Notes under the pieces: model-generated | What the model was told of the DNA's origin: nothing | Seen by the model: only the letters and a program-made list of their open reading frames with translations | Database searches by the model: none | Translations under genes and position numbers: made by a program | Part shown: positions 8,202 through 16,416 of the stretch, one piece after another | Position numbering within the stretch: position 1 is the first letter of the stretch | Layout: every line of letters starts with the position of its first letter | Source: Candidatus Gordonibacter avicola | GTDB lineage: Bacteria; Actinomycetota; Coriobacteriia; Coriobacteriales; Eggerthellaceae | DNA: 37,603 nt | Direction of reading: 5' to 3' | Assembly (NCBI GenBank): GCA_019113915.1 | Contig: DXGM01000048.1 | Span: 1-37,603 of the forward strand

Positions 8202-10871
8202 TTACTTCCTCACCTCCCACGTGCCCAAATTCTGGTAGGCGCGGTCCCATGTGGTGTTGTGCTTGCCGTCGTAGCAGTCGGCTGGCACGCTGTCATCTGC
8301 GCCATCGTTCGGGTCGATACACGGGTATACCTTGCACAAAAGGCCGCGACAGTTCCACGTAGCCGTCATCTGATCGGCCTTGTCTGGATCATCATCGATA
8401 AGTACATTGGCGGCAGCATCGAATACGCCCTGACTCCACGGTTCTTCAGCGGGCAGTTCGGGATACCACCAACTGGGCGGCACCTGCACCACGCCTTCTG
8501 GAATGTCCCAGCCCAGGTGTGCCTTCTGGCGAATGCGACCCATCGGCGTTTCAATCCAGATCCAGTCGCCTTCCTTGATATGGAGCGCGCGAGCATCATT
8601 GAAGTGCATCCAGGTCATCGGGTATGGCGCGACGGTGCGCGTGCCGTGGCCAGGTGTACGCATCTCCGAGTGATACAGCGGGCTGATGCGACCAGCGGTG
8701 GTCAAGCGTAGTGGATACTCCTTCGCCATTTCCGGATTACCGAGTGGCGATTCAGGCTCGCGATACACCGGCAACGGGTCATACCCCAAATCCTCGATAA
8801 CCGAGGCGTATATCTCCGCCTTGCGTGAGTTCGTAGCGAAGCCGCAAATCTGGCCGTTTTCCAGGCGCTTTGAGTACTTATAGTACTCGGTGGGATACGG
8901 GAAATAGGTGCCGTCGTTCACCACCTTCTCGTACGTGAGACCAGGCACGCGCGCAATACGGTACTTGATAACGTCTTCATAGGTCTCCCATGGCCAGTGT
9001 TCTTCCTGCCCCATGGCGCACCCGAGGGCACGGAAGAAGTCGTAATCCATGTGGCGCTCGGCGAAGGGTTCCACACCGCGATCACCCACGGTGATGAAGT
9101 CCATGGAGTCCTCCGATGTTGTGCACATGGGGCGCTCCATCCAGTCCGCTGCGGGCATGATGTAGTCGGCAAGAGCCGCCGTCGGTGTTTTCCAATACTC
9201 ACATACCACCAAAAGTTCCAGCTTCTTCAGGGCCTTGTACATCTTCTTGGTGTTGGGAGCCCAGGCGAGCGGGTTCGAACTCCAGGCAATCATGGCCTTG
9301 ATGGGATAAGGTTTTTCGTCGATAATCGCGTCCATCACAAGCGAAGGTGAGCACAGCATCTGATGCAGCATGGGGCGCGGCAGGTCATACATTTTGCGAT
9401 AGTTCTTGTCGATCATCTTGAAACCGGGCCATGCCATCACGCGGAAACGATCGTTGCCGATGTATTTGGACTGGTTTTCCGGGTCCTGCAAATGGGACAG
9501 TTCCATCTCGGCATCGCGCACCGGGTAGAGTTTTTCCTTGCCCACGCCGTTGGGGTCGGCAGGTTGACCAACAAACTCGCCACCGGGATTGTCGATATTG
9601 CCCGTGAGAATGCGCAGAATGGTTTTGGCTATACCGAAACTCGATGCGTTGTTGCCGTGCTGATCGCCTCCGCCAAGACCCCAGATGATACAGGCAGGTC
9701 CGTTCGTGGCGTACAGGCGAGCCGCTTCCTCAATCTTGCGCGTAGGCACGCCGGACACCTTGGCAGCACGCTCAGGTGTGTACTCTTCCATGCGGGCTGC
9801 GATGGCATCAAACGCAGTCATGCATTCAACCTGCGCGCCATCAACCAGCCTCACGGTGTAGGTGCCGGACAGAGCAGCATCCACCACAGCATCTTTCCCC
9901 GCAGTGCGGTAATGGTTCTCGTCGGAGCACCACGTGAGTACGCCACCGCTCGCCTGATCCCACACAACGAAGTCCTCGTGCAGGCCGTCGTCCGCCACCT
10001 CATCGGCTCGCAGGAGCTTGCCCGTATCGATGCGGACAAGGAACACGGCGTTCGACCAGTACTTGAGGAAGTCTTCGTCGTAGAGCTTGTTCGCAATGAT
10101 GTAGTTGATCCACGCCAAGCAGATGATGCAGTCGGTGTTCGGATAGGGCTGCAACCACTGGTCAGCCTGACCAGCCTCACTGATGCACACCGGGTCCACC
10201 ACAATGAGTTGAGCTGGGTCTTCTTCGTTCACGGTTGTGCGGCCCTTGATGACACGCCAGAGCGGTGCCTCCGGAGCGTAGGATTCCGAACAACGCTTTC
10301 CCCAGTTCACAATCGTATGCGACTGCTGCGGCGAGGCGGGCATCATGGACTCGATAGGCCAGCCCACCATGGCCATGTTGAGCGAATAGTTCCAGCACCA
10401 GCAGATGGTGCCGGGGTCGATAACGTTACCCGGGTTGCCCAGCAGGTTGGTAAAGCGGCTACGCGCCCACAGGTGATCGGAGCGGTACGTACCCTCAGAT
10501 GACACAAGCGTCTCGGGACCGTACGTGTCAATCAGATCCTGCAGTTTCTCCGCAATCTCTTTAATGGCCTGATCGTAGGAAATTTCTTCCCACTTATCTT
10601 CGCCGCGCTCACCTGCACGCTTGAGCGGGTGATTGATGCGCTTAGGGTGGTAGTGGAACTTGATGGCGCGCTGGCCTTTCTCCCCCAAACGGTTGCAGAG
10701 CACCGCACCTTCATCGTCGTTGGGGCGCAGTTCAACCAAGCGACCGGTGGTCGTGTCAACGCCGGCAAAGATGCCGCAGTTCATGTGGCACATATGGCAG
10801 CGCGTACGCCGCCAGCGAATGCCCTTCTCGTCAACGTAGTCATTCGGCACGCCGACCATGCTCTCAGACAT
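8202..10871 (-). CDS. Cytosolic [4Fe-4S]/molybdopterin oxidoreductase (DMSO reductase family)
   Basis: An 889-residue single-subunit-type Moco enzyme. The N-terminal cluster motif is C25-x2-C28-x3-C32 with C59 (CHMCHMNC and GAVLCNRLGEKGQRA), followed by molybdopterin domains (KRAGERGEDKWEEISYDQA) and the C-terminal MopB dinucleotide-binding domain. There is no Tat signal even when the frame is extended upstream. The start is ATG 10871, with AAAGGA 7 bases before it; the longer open frame has no ribosome site. Enzymes of this type in Eggerthellaceae include catechol dehydroxylases and other single-substrate reductases, so a reductive role on a small aromatic is a reasonable guess. A predicted LuxR-type operator and promoter lie directly upstream (10918-11013). 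The Mo ligand cannot be identified with confidence. Confidence 0.88.
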   Translation of the reverse strand: MSESMVGVPNDYVDEKGIRWRRTRCHMCHMNCGIFAGVDTTTGRLVELRPNDDEGAVLCNRLGEKGQRAIKFHYHPKRINHPLKRAGERGEDKWEEISYDQAIKEIAEKLQDLIDTYGPETLVSSEGTYRSDHLWARSRFTNLLGNPGNVIDPGTICWCWNYSLNMAMVGWPIESMMPASPQQSHTIVNWGKRCSESYAPEAPLWRVIKGRTTVNEEDPAQLIVVDPVCISEAGQADQWLQPYPNTDCIICLAWINYIIANKLYDEDFLKYWSNAVFLVRIDTGKLLRADEVADDGLHEDFVVWDQASGGVLTWCSDENHYRTAGKDAVVDAALSGTYTVRLVDGAQVECMTAFDAIAARMEEYTPERAAKVSGVPTRKIEEAARLYATNGPACIIWGLGGGDQHGNNASSFGIAKTILRILTGNIDNPGGEFVGQPADPNGVGKEKLYPVRDAEMELSHLQDPENQSKYIGNDRFRVMAWPGFKMIDKNYRKMYDLPRPMLHQMLCSPSLVMDAIIDEKPYPIKAMIAWSSNPLAWAPNTKKMYKALKKLELLVVCEYWKTPTAALADYIMPAADWMERPMCTTSEDSMDFITVGDRGVEPFAERHMDYDFFRALGCAMGQEEHWPWETYEDVIKYRIARVPGLTYEKVVNDGTYFPYPTEYYKYSKRLENGQICGFATNSRKAEIYASVIEDLGYDPLPVYREPESPLGNPEMAKEYPLRLTTAGRISPLYHSEMRTPGHGTRTVAPYPMTWMHFNDARALHIKEGDWIWIETPMGRIRQKAHLGWDIPEGVVQVPPSWWYPELPAEEPWSQGVFDAAANVLIDDDPDKADQMTATWNCRGLLCKVYPCIDPNDGADDSVPADCYDGKHNTTWDRAYQNLGTWEVRK

Positions 10872-10917
10872 GGCGTATCCTTTCTCTCCTCTTGCTGCTG
10901 GTGTGACCTCTGGCTTC

Positions 10918-10946
10918 ACTCTACTGAGGGCGATATCCGTTTTCAT
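10918..10946 (-). promoter_or_regulatory. Predicted promoter of the cytosolic Moco gene
   Basis: On the minus strand ATGAAA (10941-10946) is separated by exactly 17 bp from TAGAGT (10918-10923), about 47 bases before the start codon. The -35 region lies within GGTCATGAA. The second promoter at 11345-11373 has the same layout, which is the main support, since each hexamer alone is weak. That fits an activator-dependent promoter. Confidence 0.55.
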
Positions 10947-10969
10947 GACCCCAATGCGTGGCTCCGCAG

Positions 10970-11013
10970 GGGTGATACGCCGGGGTAATGAGCCAGGGTA
11001 ACGGCGAGGGTAA
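10970..11013. promoter_or_regulatory. Array of four GGGTRA boxes (predicted LuxR/MalT-like operator)
   Basis: GGGTGA at 10970 and GGGTAA at 10983, 10996 and 11008 repeat at steps of 13, 13 and 12 bp. The array ends 19 bp from the TTCATGACC element at 10942-10950. The array at 11397 shows the same steps and the same 19-bp distance. MalT, the model for large ATP-binding LuxR regulators, binds arrays of short direct repeats upstream of the -35, so the neighbouring LuxR gene is the likely reader. Confidence 0.65.
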
Positions 11014-11083
11014 GGAACCGCGCGCAACAGGTGCGGAACCCTCCACTCTTCTGCAAGCAAACGCGAAGCCTCTTACTCCTGAG

Positions 11084-11293
11084 CTAGACACGCGGTGCAG
11101 GCGGAGGCGCGCCAGCGCCAGCACCGGGAGCGCCGGGAGCCGGAGGTGTGGGCGGGGCACCTGGAGCGCGCACGGCCGGCGCAGGTGCCGTGTAACCACA
11201 ATGAGGGCAGGCGGTGGATGAGGCGGGCACCTCCGCACCACAGGATGGACAGTTAACAGGGCCTTCAACGGCCGCGGGCGGTCTGAAACACAT
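11084..11293 (-). CDS. Small zinc-ribbon protein with a Pro/Ala-rich tail
   Basis: A 69-residue protein starting MCFRPPAAV. It carries one zinc-ribbon motif, CPSCGAEVPASSTACPHCG (two CxxC knuckles), followed by about 30 residues made almost wholly of Ala, Pro and Gly. ATG 11293 is chosen because AAAGGA lies 6 bases upstream; an upstream in-frame start has no site. Such short zinc-ribbon proteins beginning MCFRP occur in Coriobacteriia, as far as I recall, without a known role. It has its own predicted promoter and GGGTAA array, so it is likely induced together with the Moco enzyme downstream. A part in redox, metal handling or scaffolding is only a guess. Confidence 0.75.
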   Translation of the reverse strand: MCFRPPAAVEGPVNCPSCGAEVPASSTACPHCGYTAPAPAVRAPGAPPTPPAPGAPGAGAGAPPPAPRV

Positions 11294-11344
11294 AGCAATC
11301 CTTTCCTCGTTTTTCACGACACCCCGTGAGGGCGTCTAAGGGAG

Positions 11345-11373
11345 AGGATACGAAGGTTCCGCGGCCTGTTCAT
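11345..11373 (-). promoter_or_regulatory. Predicted promoter of the zinc-ribbon gene
   Basis: On the minus strand ATGAAC (11368-11373) is separated by 17 bp from TATCCT (11345-11350), about 52 bases before the start codon. It lies inside GGTCATGAA, at the same offset as in the Moco promoter at 10918-10946. Confidence 0.55.
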
Positions 11374-11396
11374 GACCTTCGCAAGACCGAACGCAA

Positions 11397-11427
11397 GGGT
11401 AACTACGGCGGGTAAGAGAGGGGGTAA
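11397..11427. promoter_or_regulatory. Array of three GGGTAA boxes (predicted LuxR/MalT-like operator)
   Basis: GGGTAA occurs at 11397, 11410 and 11422 (steps 13 and 12), 19 bp from TTCATGACC at 11369-11377. It falls between the LuxR stop codon and the zinc-ribbon promoter. The spacing is the same as in the 10970-11013 array, except for the missing fourth box. Confidence 0.65.
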
Positions 11428-11441
11428 GGCTCTCCCGTCAA

Positions 11442-14195
11442 TTAGCGGATGGCTGAGCTCACCTGCACACTGCCCGCAAAGTGGTCGCCCGTGTATTTGC
11501 CCAACGCCTCATCACGAGTACCCACGCCGAGCTTGCTGTAGATGTTTGCAAGGTGCTTTTTCGCCGTATTGACGCTGATGCAGAGCGTGTCCGCTATCTC
11601 TTTGCGCGAGAGGCCCATATTGAGAAGCTTGAGTATTTCCAACTCTCGCGGCGTGAGAGGATCGGGACCATCGTTGGCAAACGAACCCGAACCATCGATG
11701 GCTGGCGGTGCCGTGGGAAGCTCTCGCTCAAATTCAACAAGCAGTGACTTCACGTAGGAGCGCACAACAGCGCCCGCCTTACGCGTAGTTGAGTAGTTGC
11801 GCAGAAGGTCGCGCATTGGCTCCCCCGCATCAAGCAAGCTGCGGACGAACCCGAATCGGCTGGCAAGCCCCAGCAACTCACCCAACGATGCATAGGCATG
11901 AGACTCGTCGCCCTGCTCAGCCAAGACCACCGCTTGAACCACGAGCGCCTTCACCACAATGCACACGTACCGGTTCTCCCGAGCGCGCGCCACCAAAGCA
12001 TCAAGCGTCTCAAGCGCTGCCGCGACATCTCCTGCTTGGCGCGCGGCAAGCGCTCGCACAAACGAAAGCAGCAGCTGACTGTGTACATCCTCATCGTGAA
12101 CCCGTGCCGCAAACTTTCTCTCAATCACCAGCAAATCGCGGAGATTTTTTCGCCGTGCAGCTATCTCCGCCTGCTGGAAGTAAGCCAACAACAGCACAGC
12201 GCGCGGAACGTCTTTCTGTTCACCGTGAAGAATGCCCTCAACAATGGCCTCATAGGCCTCAGAAAGACTTCCCGCGGCGGCGAGGGAACCCGCCTGGGCA
12301 ATCTTGGCCTCAAGATACATGTCGATGTGTCGATAGTGAGACGTGCGATTAAGCGAGCGCTCCACAAGTACAGCAGCCCGGTCGCGTTCGTTGCGCTCCA
12401 ACAGCACGCGCGCCAACAGAGCACAGATTGCTCCGTAAAGCGCAAAGTCAGCGGGGCACGTTTGCAGCAGTTTCTCACAACTTTCACGCGCCTCGTCAAG
12501 TTCGCCAAAGCAATGCTGTACCTCAGCGAAGTTGAACGAGTTGAACAGCAGTTGGTGCATCGTGGCATCCACACTGGCGCTCGCCTGCGCTTGAAGGTAT
12601 ATTTCCTGCGCTTGAGCCATATCGCCGATGCGCTCATACGACTCACCAAGCGACTGGTAGATCATACTCATGAGCGACGGCTTTATCTCATAGCCGCTAT
12701 TCAGTAACTCGTCACACCGCGCCAGCGCTTCCTTGCCGTCGCCTTCCATAGCAATACATTTCATTGTGAGGCACTTCGACGAAAATTCGACGATACTCGC
12801 GTCAAGACTTCCAGCATGCTCTGGCTCCGCCATACTGCACTCAAACCGAGCAATCCACGTTTGGGCATCGGCAACACGCGCATTCGTAATACATGACCAC
12901 GCCGACAACATACACAACAAAGGTGAGTCCGCAAACTCGGCCGAGGGAATGCGACAGAGCCACAGCAGGTAGGGAATGCGCTTGTCTTGACGCGAAAGCG
13001 AGCACGTTGCCTCGGTGAGGTTCGCCACGTAGTCGAAATCGCTTGCCAGCAGCAAATACTTTGCCGCCTCGTCCTTCATTCCATAATCATGGAACCACTC
13101 ACTTGCCCGTGAACAGCGCTCACGCACTTCCTCCCTGCGCAGTTGAAGCAACTCATTGCGCAACCAGTCAGCAAACAGGCGATTAAACCGAAACCACATC
13201 CCCTCTTCATCGCACGGCACAACGAACAGGTTGCGCCGTATAATTTCATCTAAGAGCGCCTGCGTTGAGCCCGCGCCAAACACTGCCTCGCACAGAGGAC
13301 GGCTGAATGTTTCCAGCACCGACATTTCAAACAGAAATGAGAGTACGTCTCCGGTAACCAACCGCGCCACTTGTGCTTCAAAGTACCTCCGCACATTCAG
13401 AAGGCCGCCGTCAATCCGCACCTCATCCGCAGTGCGCGCGCCTGACAGGGTTCGTGCTGCAAGCTTGATTCCCTGCGGCCATCCTTCAACAAGCTCATGA
13501 GCTCGGGCAAGCGCCTCATCAGACGGTGGTTCGTCGCACATCGCATCCGCCATGCAGCGGGCTTCGCGAAGCGTCAAAGATAAGTCTTCCGTCCCCAAAT
13601 AACCGTACCCTAACCGATAGACATCAGTCTGGAGAGCCCAGGAAAACGCAGATGAGGCGAGTACCACGTGGAAATCGGAAGGGGCTGAGGCACAGAGTTT
13701 CAGCAGCCGCTCGTCAAGCCCCCTATGCTCGGCACTTCCGTAATCATCGACAAGCAGATAGCACGCTTTACCGGCCGGCAAGGAATCAAACAGGGCATTT
13801 CCTATCTCAACAACGGCATTTTCATCCAGTTCCGCGCCCTTTTCCTGCCACGCGGCAGCCATCAGAGGAACAACCTGCGTGGAAACTTCCTGTCCAAAAC
13901 ATGCCAAAGCCGCAGCAACATGTCGCCAGAAGCGGGCAAGATCAGCATCTTCCGCGTCAACAGTGAGCCACGACACAAGGCAGCCCTCCGCCACCTTACG
14001 CTGAGTGAAATTAACCAGCAAAGCAGTTTTCCCGTAACCCGGCGGCGCACTAATAAGCGTCAACTTTTGACGGGCGAACACGTCCAGTTTCTCGAAAACC
14101 TGCTCCCTGCACACATAGCCAGTCGGCAGTATCGGCGGCGTCAGCTTCGCACGTACGATTGAATTGAGCAGTTCTTTTTCAGGCGAAGTGACCAT
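11442..14195 (-). CDS. MalT-like LuxR-family ATP-dependent transcriptional activator
   Basis: A 917-residue LAL/STAND regulator. The Walker A motif APPGYGKT is at 50-57 and an acidic Walker B is in CYLLVDDYG. The middle is a long helical TPR-like sensor, and residues 847-902 form the GerE/LuxR helix-turn-helix (LTPRELEILKLLNMG...VNTAKKHLANIYSKLG). MalT-type proteins oligomerise on binding ATP plus inducer and bind arrays of direct repeats to activate operons. Two GGGTAA arrays lie directly downstream, ahead of the zinc-ribbon and Moco genes. The ribosome site is an unusual G5 run (AAAAGGGGGTAT) before ATG 14195. The inducer is unknown but plausibly the Moco substrate. Confidence 0.92.
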   Translation of the reverse strand: MVTSPEKELLNSIVRAKLTPPILPTGYVCREQVFEKLDVFARQKLTLISAPPGYGKTALLVNFTQRKVAEGCLVSWLTVDAEDADLARFWRHVAAALACFGQEVSTQVVPLMAAAWQEKGAELDENAVVEIGNALFDSLPAGKACYLLVDDYGSAEHRGLDERLLKLCASAPSDFHVVLASSAFSWALQTDVYRLGYGYLGTEDLSLTLREARCMADAMCDEPPSDEALARAHELVEGWPQGIKLAARTLSGARTADEVRIDGGLLNVRRYFEAQVARLVTGDVLSFLFEMSVLETFSRPLCEAVFGAGSTQALLDEIIRRNLFVVPCDEEGMWFRFNRLFADWLRNELLQLRREEVRERCSRASEWFHDYGMKDEAAKYLLLASDFDYVANLTEATCSLSRQDKRIPYLLWLCRIPSAEFADSPLLCMLSAWSCITNARVADAQTWIARFECSMAEPEHAGSLDASIVEFSSKCLTMKCIAMEGDGKEALARCDELLNSGYEIKPSLMSMIYQSLGESYERIGDMAQAQEIYLQAQASASVDATMHQLLFNSFNFAEVQHCFGELDEARESCEKLLQTCPADFALYGAICALLARVLLERNERDRAAVLVERSLNRTSHYRHIDMYLEAKIAQAGSLAAAGSLSEAYEAIVEGILHGEQKDVPRAVLLLAYFQQAEIAARRKNLRDLLVIERKFAARVHDEDVHSQLLLSFVRALAARQAGDVAAALETLDALVARARENRYVCIVVKALVVQAVVLAEQGDESHAYASLGELLGLASRFGFVRSLLDAGEPMRDLLRNYSTTRKAGAVVRSYVKSLLVEFERELPTAPPAIDGSGSFANDGPDPLTPRELEILKLLNMGLSRKEIADTLCISVNTAKKHLANIYSKLGVGTRDEALGKYTGDHFAGSVQVSSAIR

Positions 14196-14220
14196 ATACC
14201 CCCTTTTGGCCGCACGGCCG

Positions 14221-14243
14221 CTGTCGGCTCCCTTTACCGACAG
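14221..14243 (-). promoter_or_regulatory. Leader hairpin of the LuxR gene
   Basis: CTGTCGG (14221-14227) and CCGACAG (14237-14243) form a perfect 7-bp stem with a 9-base loop in the predicted 5' leader. A smaller GGCCG-CA-CGGCC-like dyad lies between it and the G-rich ribosome site. It may tune translation of the regulator or be an operator. Confidence 0.4.
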
Positions 14244-14263
14244 CTACCCCCTCGTGTTCGCCT

Positions 14264-14292
14264 ATAGTAGAACTTTTCCAAACGAGCTTCAA
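14264..14292 (-). promoter_or_regulatory. Predicted promoter of the LuxR gene
   Basis: On the minus strand TTGAAG (14287-14292) and TACTAT (14264-14269) are 17 bp apart, about 70 bases before ATG 14195. GGTCATGA (14293-14300 inverted) abuts the -35. The same 8-mer occurs at both GGGTAA-controlled promoters, but no box array is present here. Confidence 0.45.
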
Positions 14293-14403
14293 TCATGACC
14301 GAGCACATCAGACGACAGCGTTTTTCACTCATTTGAAGAAAAGCGCAGGTAGTTACACTGTATACGTATGGAGAGCGCAGAGTACGATCAGGGATCGCCT
14401 CCG

Positions 14404-14434
14404 CAAAAAGAAACGGGGGCACCATCCGCCCCCG
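14404..14434 (-). terminator. Rho-independent terminator after the GNAT gene
   Basis: CGGGGGC (14414-14420) pairs with GCCCCCG (14428-14434) around a 7-base loop. Read on the minus strand it is followed by TTTCTTTTT. It lies 70 bases past the GNAT stop codon and marks the end of the minus-strand run that begins at 27208. Confidence 0.8.
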
Positions 14435-14503
14435 AATAGGTTTCGCTTCTCACATTGGCCCTGCCTTTTCCCTTTTGTACAGTGGAAGGCGGGTGTTGGT
14501 TGT

Positions 14504-14938
14504 CTAGCCCAGCTTCTTGCCCATGGGCAATGGGCCGCATTCTTTGCGCATGTCGCAGTGGTCGCAGTCGTCTACCATGGTCATTTCGATGTCTTCCCAC
14601 GGGATGGCTTCGAACCCGAGCGCCTGATAGAACGGGATGCTGCCGCCGCGCGACACAAGACGCAGTTCGCCGTAGCGCTCAAGCGCCTCCTCCATGAGCG
14701 CACGCCCCACGCCAAAGCCGCGCCAGGTCTCATGCGTGATGATGGGATTTACGAACGCGATGTCCTCGTCGGAAATCGCCAGGCGCATGAATCCCACCAC
14801 TTCATCGTCCTCATTAGCCGCCACGCGCACCCCTTCGAGAGAAGGAATGGCATCCATCCCCTCGGCGTTCGCGTACGCATCAAGCACCGCCTTTTCCTCC
14901 GGACGCGGGTCCCGAAGATGGAACAATTCGTCAGCCAT
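14504..14938 (-). CDS. GNAT-family N-acetyltransferase with a C-terminal Cys cluster
   Basis: A 144-residue acetyl-CoA-dependent transferase. The acetyl-CoA loop is RGFGVGRALMEEALE (motif A, R/Q-x-x-G-x-G/A), followed by the SRGGSIPFYQALGFE motif B region. The last 20 or so residues contain CDHCDMRKEC, a CxxCxxxxxC cluster that could bind zinc or a metal and is not part of the core fold. ATG 14938 has GAAAGG 9 bases upstream. The substrate cannot be inferred. It is the last gene before a strong terminator and may have its own promoter, since a weak stop precedes it. Confidence 0.85.
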   Translation of the reverse strand: MADELFHLRDPRPEEKAVLDAYANAEGMDAIPSLEGVRVAANEDDEVVGFMRLAISDEDIAFVNPIITHETWRGFGVGRALMEEALERYGELRLVSRGGSIPFYQALGFEAIPWEDIEMTMVDDCDHCDMRKECGPLPMGKKLG

Positions 14939-14991
14939 AACACACCTTTCTCCCCCAAGGCCTCTTTAAGCCACTATCGCACAAGTGCAGC

Positions 14992-15017
14992 AAAAACGGC
15001 AATCTCACAATTTTGCC
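14992..15017 (-). terminator. Weak terminator after the ferredoxin-DUF169 gene
   Basis: On the minus strand GGCAA (15013-15017 inverted) pairs with TTGCC (14998-15002 inverted) and is followed by GTTTTTG. The stem is only 5 bp, so leakage into the GNAT gene is likely. Confidence 0.4.
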
Positions 15018-15026
15018 ACCCCAAAC

Positions 15027-16001
15027 CTACATGATGGGTGGAACGTAAATCTTCATGCGGGAATCCGGGATGGCTTTCTTTGCCAACTCGGTGAGGCCTT
15101 GCGCTACGATGGGTAGTTTGTCGGTGGGGAGGCCCATGAACATCATGTCTTCTCCCAGGTCAGTGGCCGCGCGGCAGCCGTAGCAGCCGAACGTGATGTT
15201 GGGCTCCTGCTCCGTGAGCGGATACAACACCGCCTCCACGCACATGGAGTTAAAGCCACTCGCGTGGAAGTCAAAACGATGCCCCGAGTAGTAGCTCATG
15301 GACATACACAGCCACATCATCTGCTCAGGCGTACCCGTGATGACCACCACCTCAGGCTCACGCACCGTCTTTGCCAGCGGCGCCACGTAGGTAGCCCGCC
15401 TGCTCTTCGGCGGCAACGTCGGCCGCTCAGCCACCATCCGCGCAGCCGCCTCCGCATTCACCACCTTATGGAACAGCACGTAGATCTCGCCCGTCGCCAA
15501 CTTCTCCGGCACGCCCGTCATACCAAAGATGGAAGTCCCGTCCGGACACGAATGCCGATGCGGCGGCATAAGAATAGAAGCCCCGCGCCGCGCCGCCATC
15601 ATCGCCTGACAAAAACGCTGATTCTCGGGCGGCATAGGAACGTCGGGCAGCAGTTCGTCCTTATCAATAAGACTCACCGCCACCGGCTGCCAACGCAGCC
15701 CCAACTTCTCCATGATAATGCGCTGCCATTCGGCATACTGCTTATGCAATTCATCAGAAATCGGCTCAGCCCGCGCCTCATCGGCGAAGGGATCATACAC
15801 CGCATCCCCGATAGCCTCCACCAACAACGCCCGCTGCGGACAGTTCCCTGAACAGGTAGTACACCCCACACAGTCCTCAACCCGCGCCGCAAACGGATGC
15901 CCGTCCTCATCAGCCTCCAACACCTCGCAAGGACAAAACGCAACACAAAGCCCACAAGCCACACACCTATCAGGATCATTCACGATTCGATAATCAGCCA
16001 T
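15027..16001 (-). CDS. Ferredoxin domain fused to DUF169
   Basis: A 324-residue two-part protein. Residues 1-65 are a 2x[4Fe-4S] ferredoxin (CVACGLCVAFCPCEVL and CVGCTTCSGNCPQRAL). From about residue 95 to the end it matches the DUF169 type: KLGLRWQPVAVSLI, RFCQAMMAARRG, and a later GCYGCRAATDLGEDMMFMGLP. DUF169 proteins are uncharacterised, often found beside redox enzymes in anaerobes. Here it follows a radical SAM gene and may supply its electrons or act on its product. The ribosome site GAGGAAATT precedes ATG 16001. The spacing between the two domains and the absence of a signal suggest a soluble protein. Confidence 0.85.
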   Translation of the reverse strand: MADYRIVNDPDRCVACGLCVAFCPCEVLEADEDGHPFAARVEDCVGCTTCSGNCPQRALLVEAIGDAVYDPFADEARAEPISDELHKQYAEWQRIIMEKLGLRWQPVAVSLIDKDELLPDVPMPPENQRFCQAMMAARRGASILMPPHRHSCPDGTSIFGMTGVPEKLATGEIYVLFHKVVNAEAAARMVAERPTLPPKSRRATYVAPLAKTVREPEVVVITGTPEQMMWLCMSMSYYSGHRFDFHASGFNSMCVEAVLYPLTEQEPNITFGCYGCRAATDLGEDMMFMGLPTDKLPIVAQGLTELAKKAIPDSRMKIYVPPIM

Positions 16002-16249
16002 AATTTCCTCTTCCTAAGCAGGCTCTCCCAACAACGTCCCGCCCAATTCGCGCGAAGCGCGAACACCCCTCATCAATCAGAGGCCAGCCCGTTCCCCCAC
16101 ATCACGCAGGAGGACTGCCGGGAGCACAAGTATCCGCGCGCCAACCAAGAACTGCACGATCGTTGCCGAGCGAAGCGATGGCAACCCAATCTAGCGAAGA
16201 ATGCGCAGACGAACGGCCGTGCCACGCGCAGTTCCACAGGCTTCATCTA

Positions 16250-16334
16250 GCGGGAGTGGCGGCGGTGTCCACCAAGCGAGTTCCGCAGCGCAGCGAGGAC
16301 TGTTTGAGCGACTGGGCACTGCCGCCACTCCCGC
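16250..16334. repeat. Structured intergenic element, copy A (conserved core in a 21-bp stem)
   Basis: GCGGGAGTGGCGGCGGTGTCC-type left arm (16250-16270) pairs with 16314-16334 over 21 bp including two G-U pairs. The enclosed core begins ACCAAGCGAGTTCCGC and ends AGGACTGTTTGAGCGACT. Copy B at 18983-19090 has almost the same core but an unrelated stem. A partial right half (TGTCCGAACGACTGAGC) follows at about 16357-16373, and a separate GTTGCC/GGCAAC hairpin lies near 16152-16175. The whole 16002-16416 gap appears to be repeat sequence without a gene. Confidence 0.65.
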
Positions 16335-16416
16335 GTCCCGCAGGTTGAGCGCGACATGTCCGAACGACTGAGCATTCTCCGCGCTCCACAGGTTGAGCAC
16401 TCGCAGGTCAAACGCA

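Noticed and set aside
8202..10871. Assignment of the 889-aa Moco enzyme as a specific dopamine or catechin dehydroxylase
   Set aside because: The known dopamine dehydroxylase carries an N-terminal Tat signal as far as I recall, which this lacks, and no substrate-specific residues can be read; only the broad class is supportable.
11397..11442. A hairpin after the LuxR stop codon as its terminator
   Set aside because: Only short GAGAG/CTCTC pairing is possible, with no U-tract. The sequence is better explained by the GGGTAA array.
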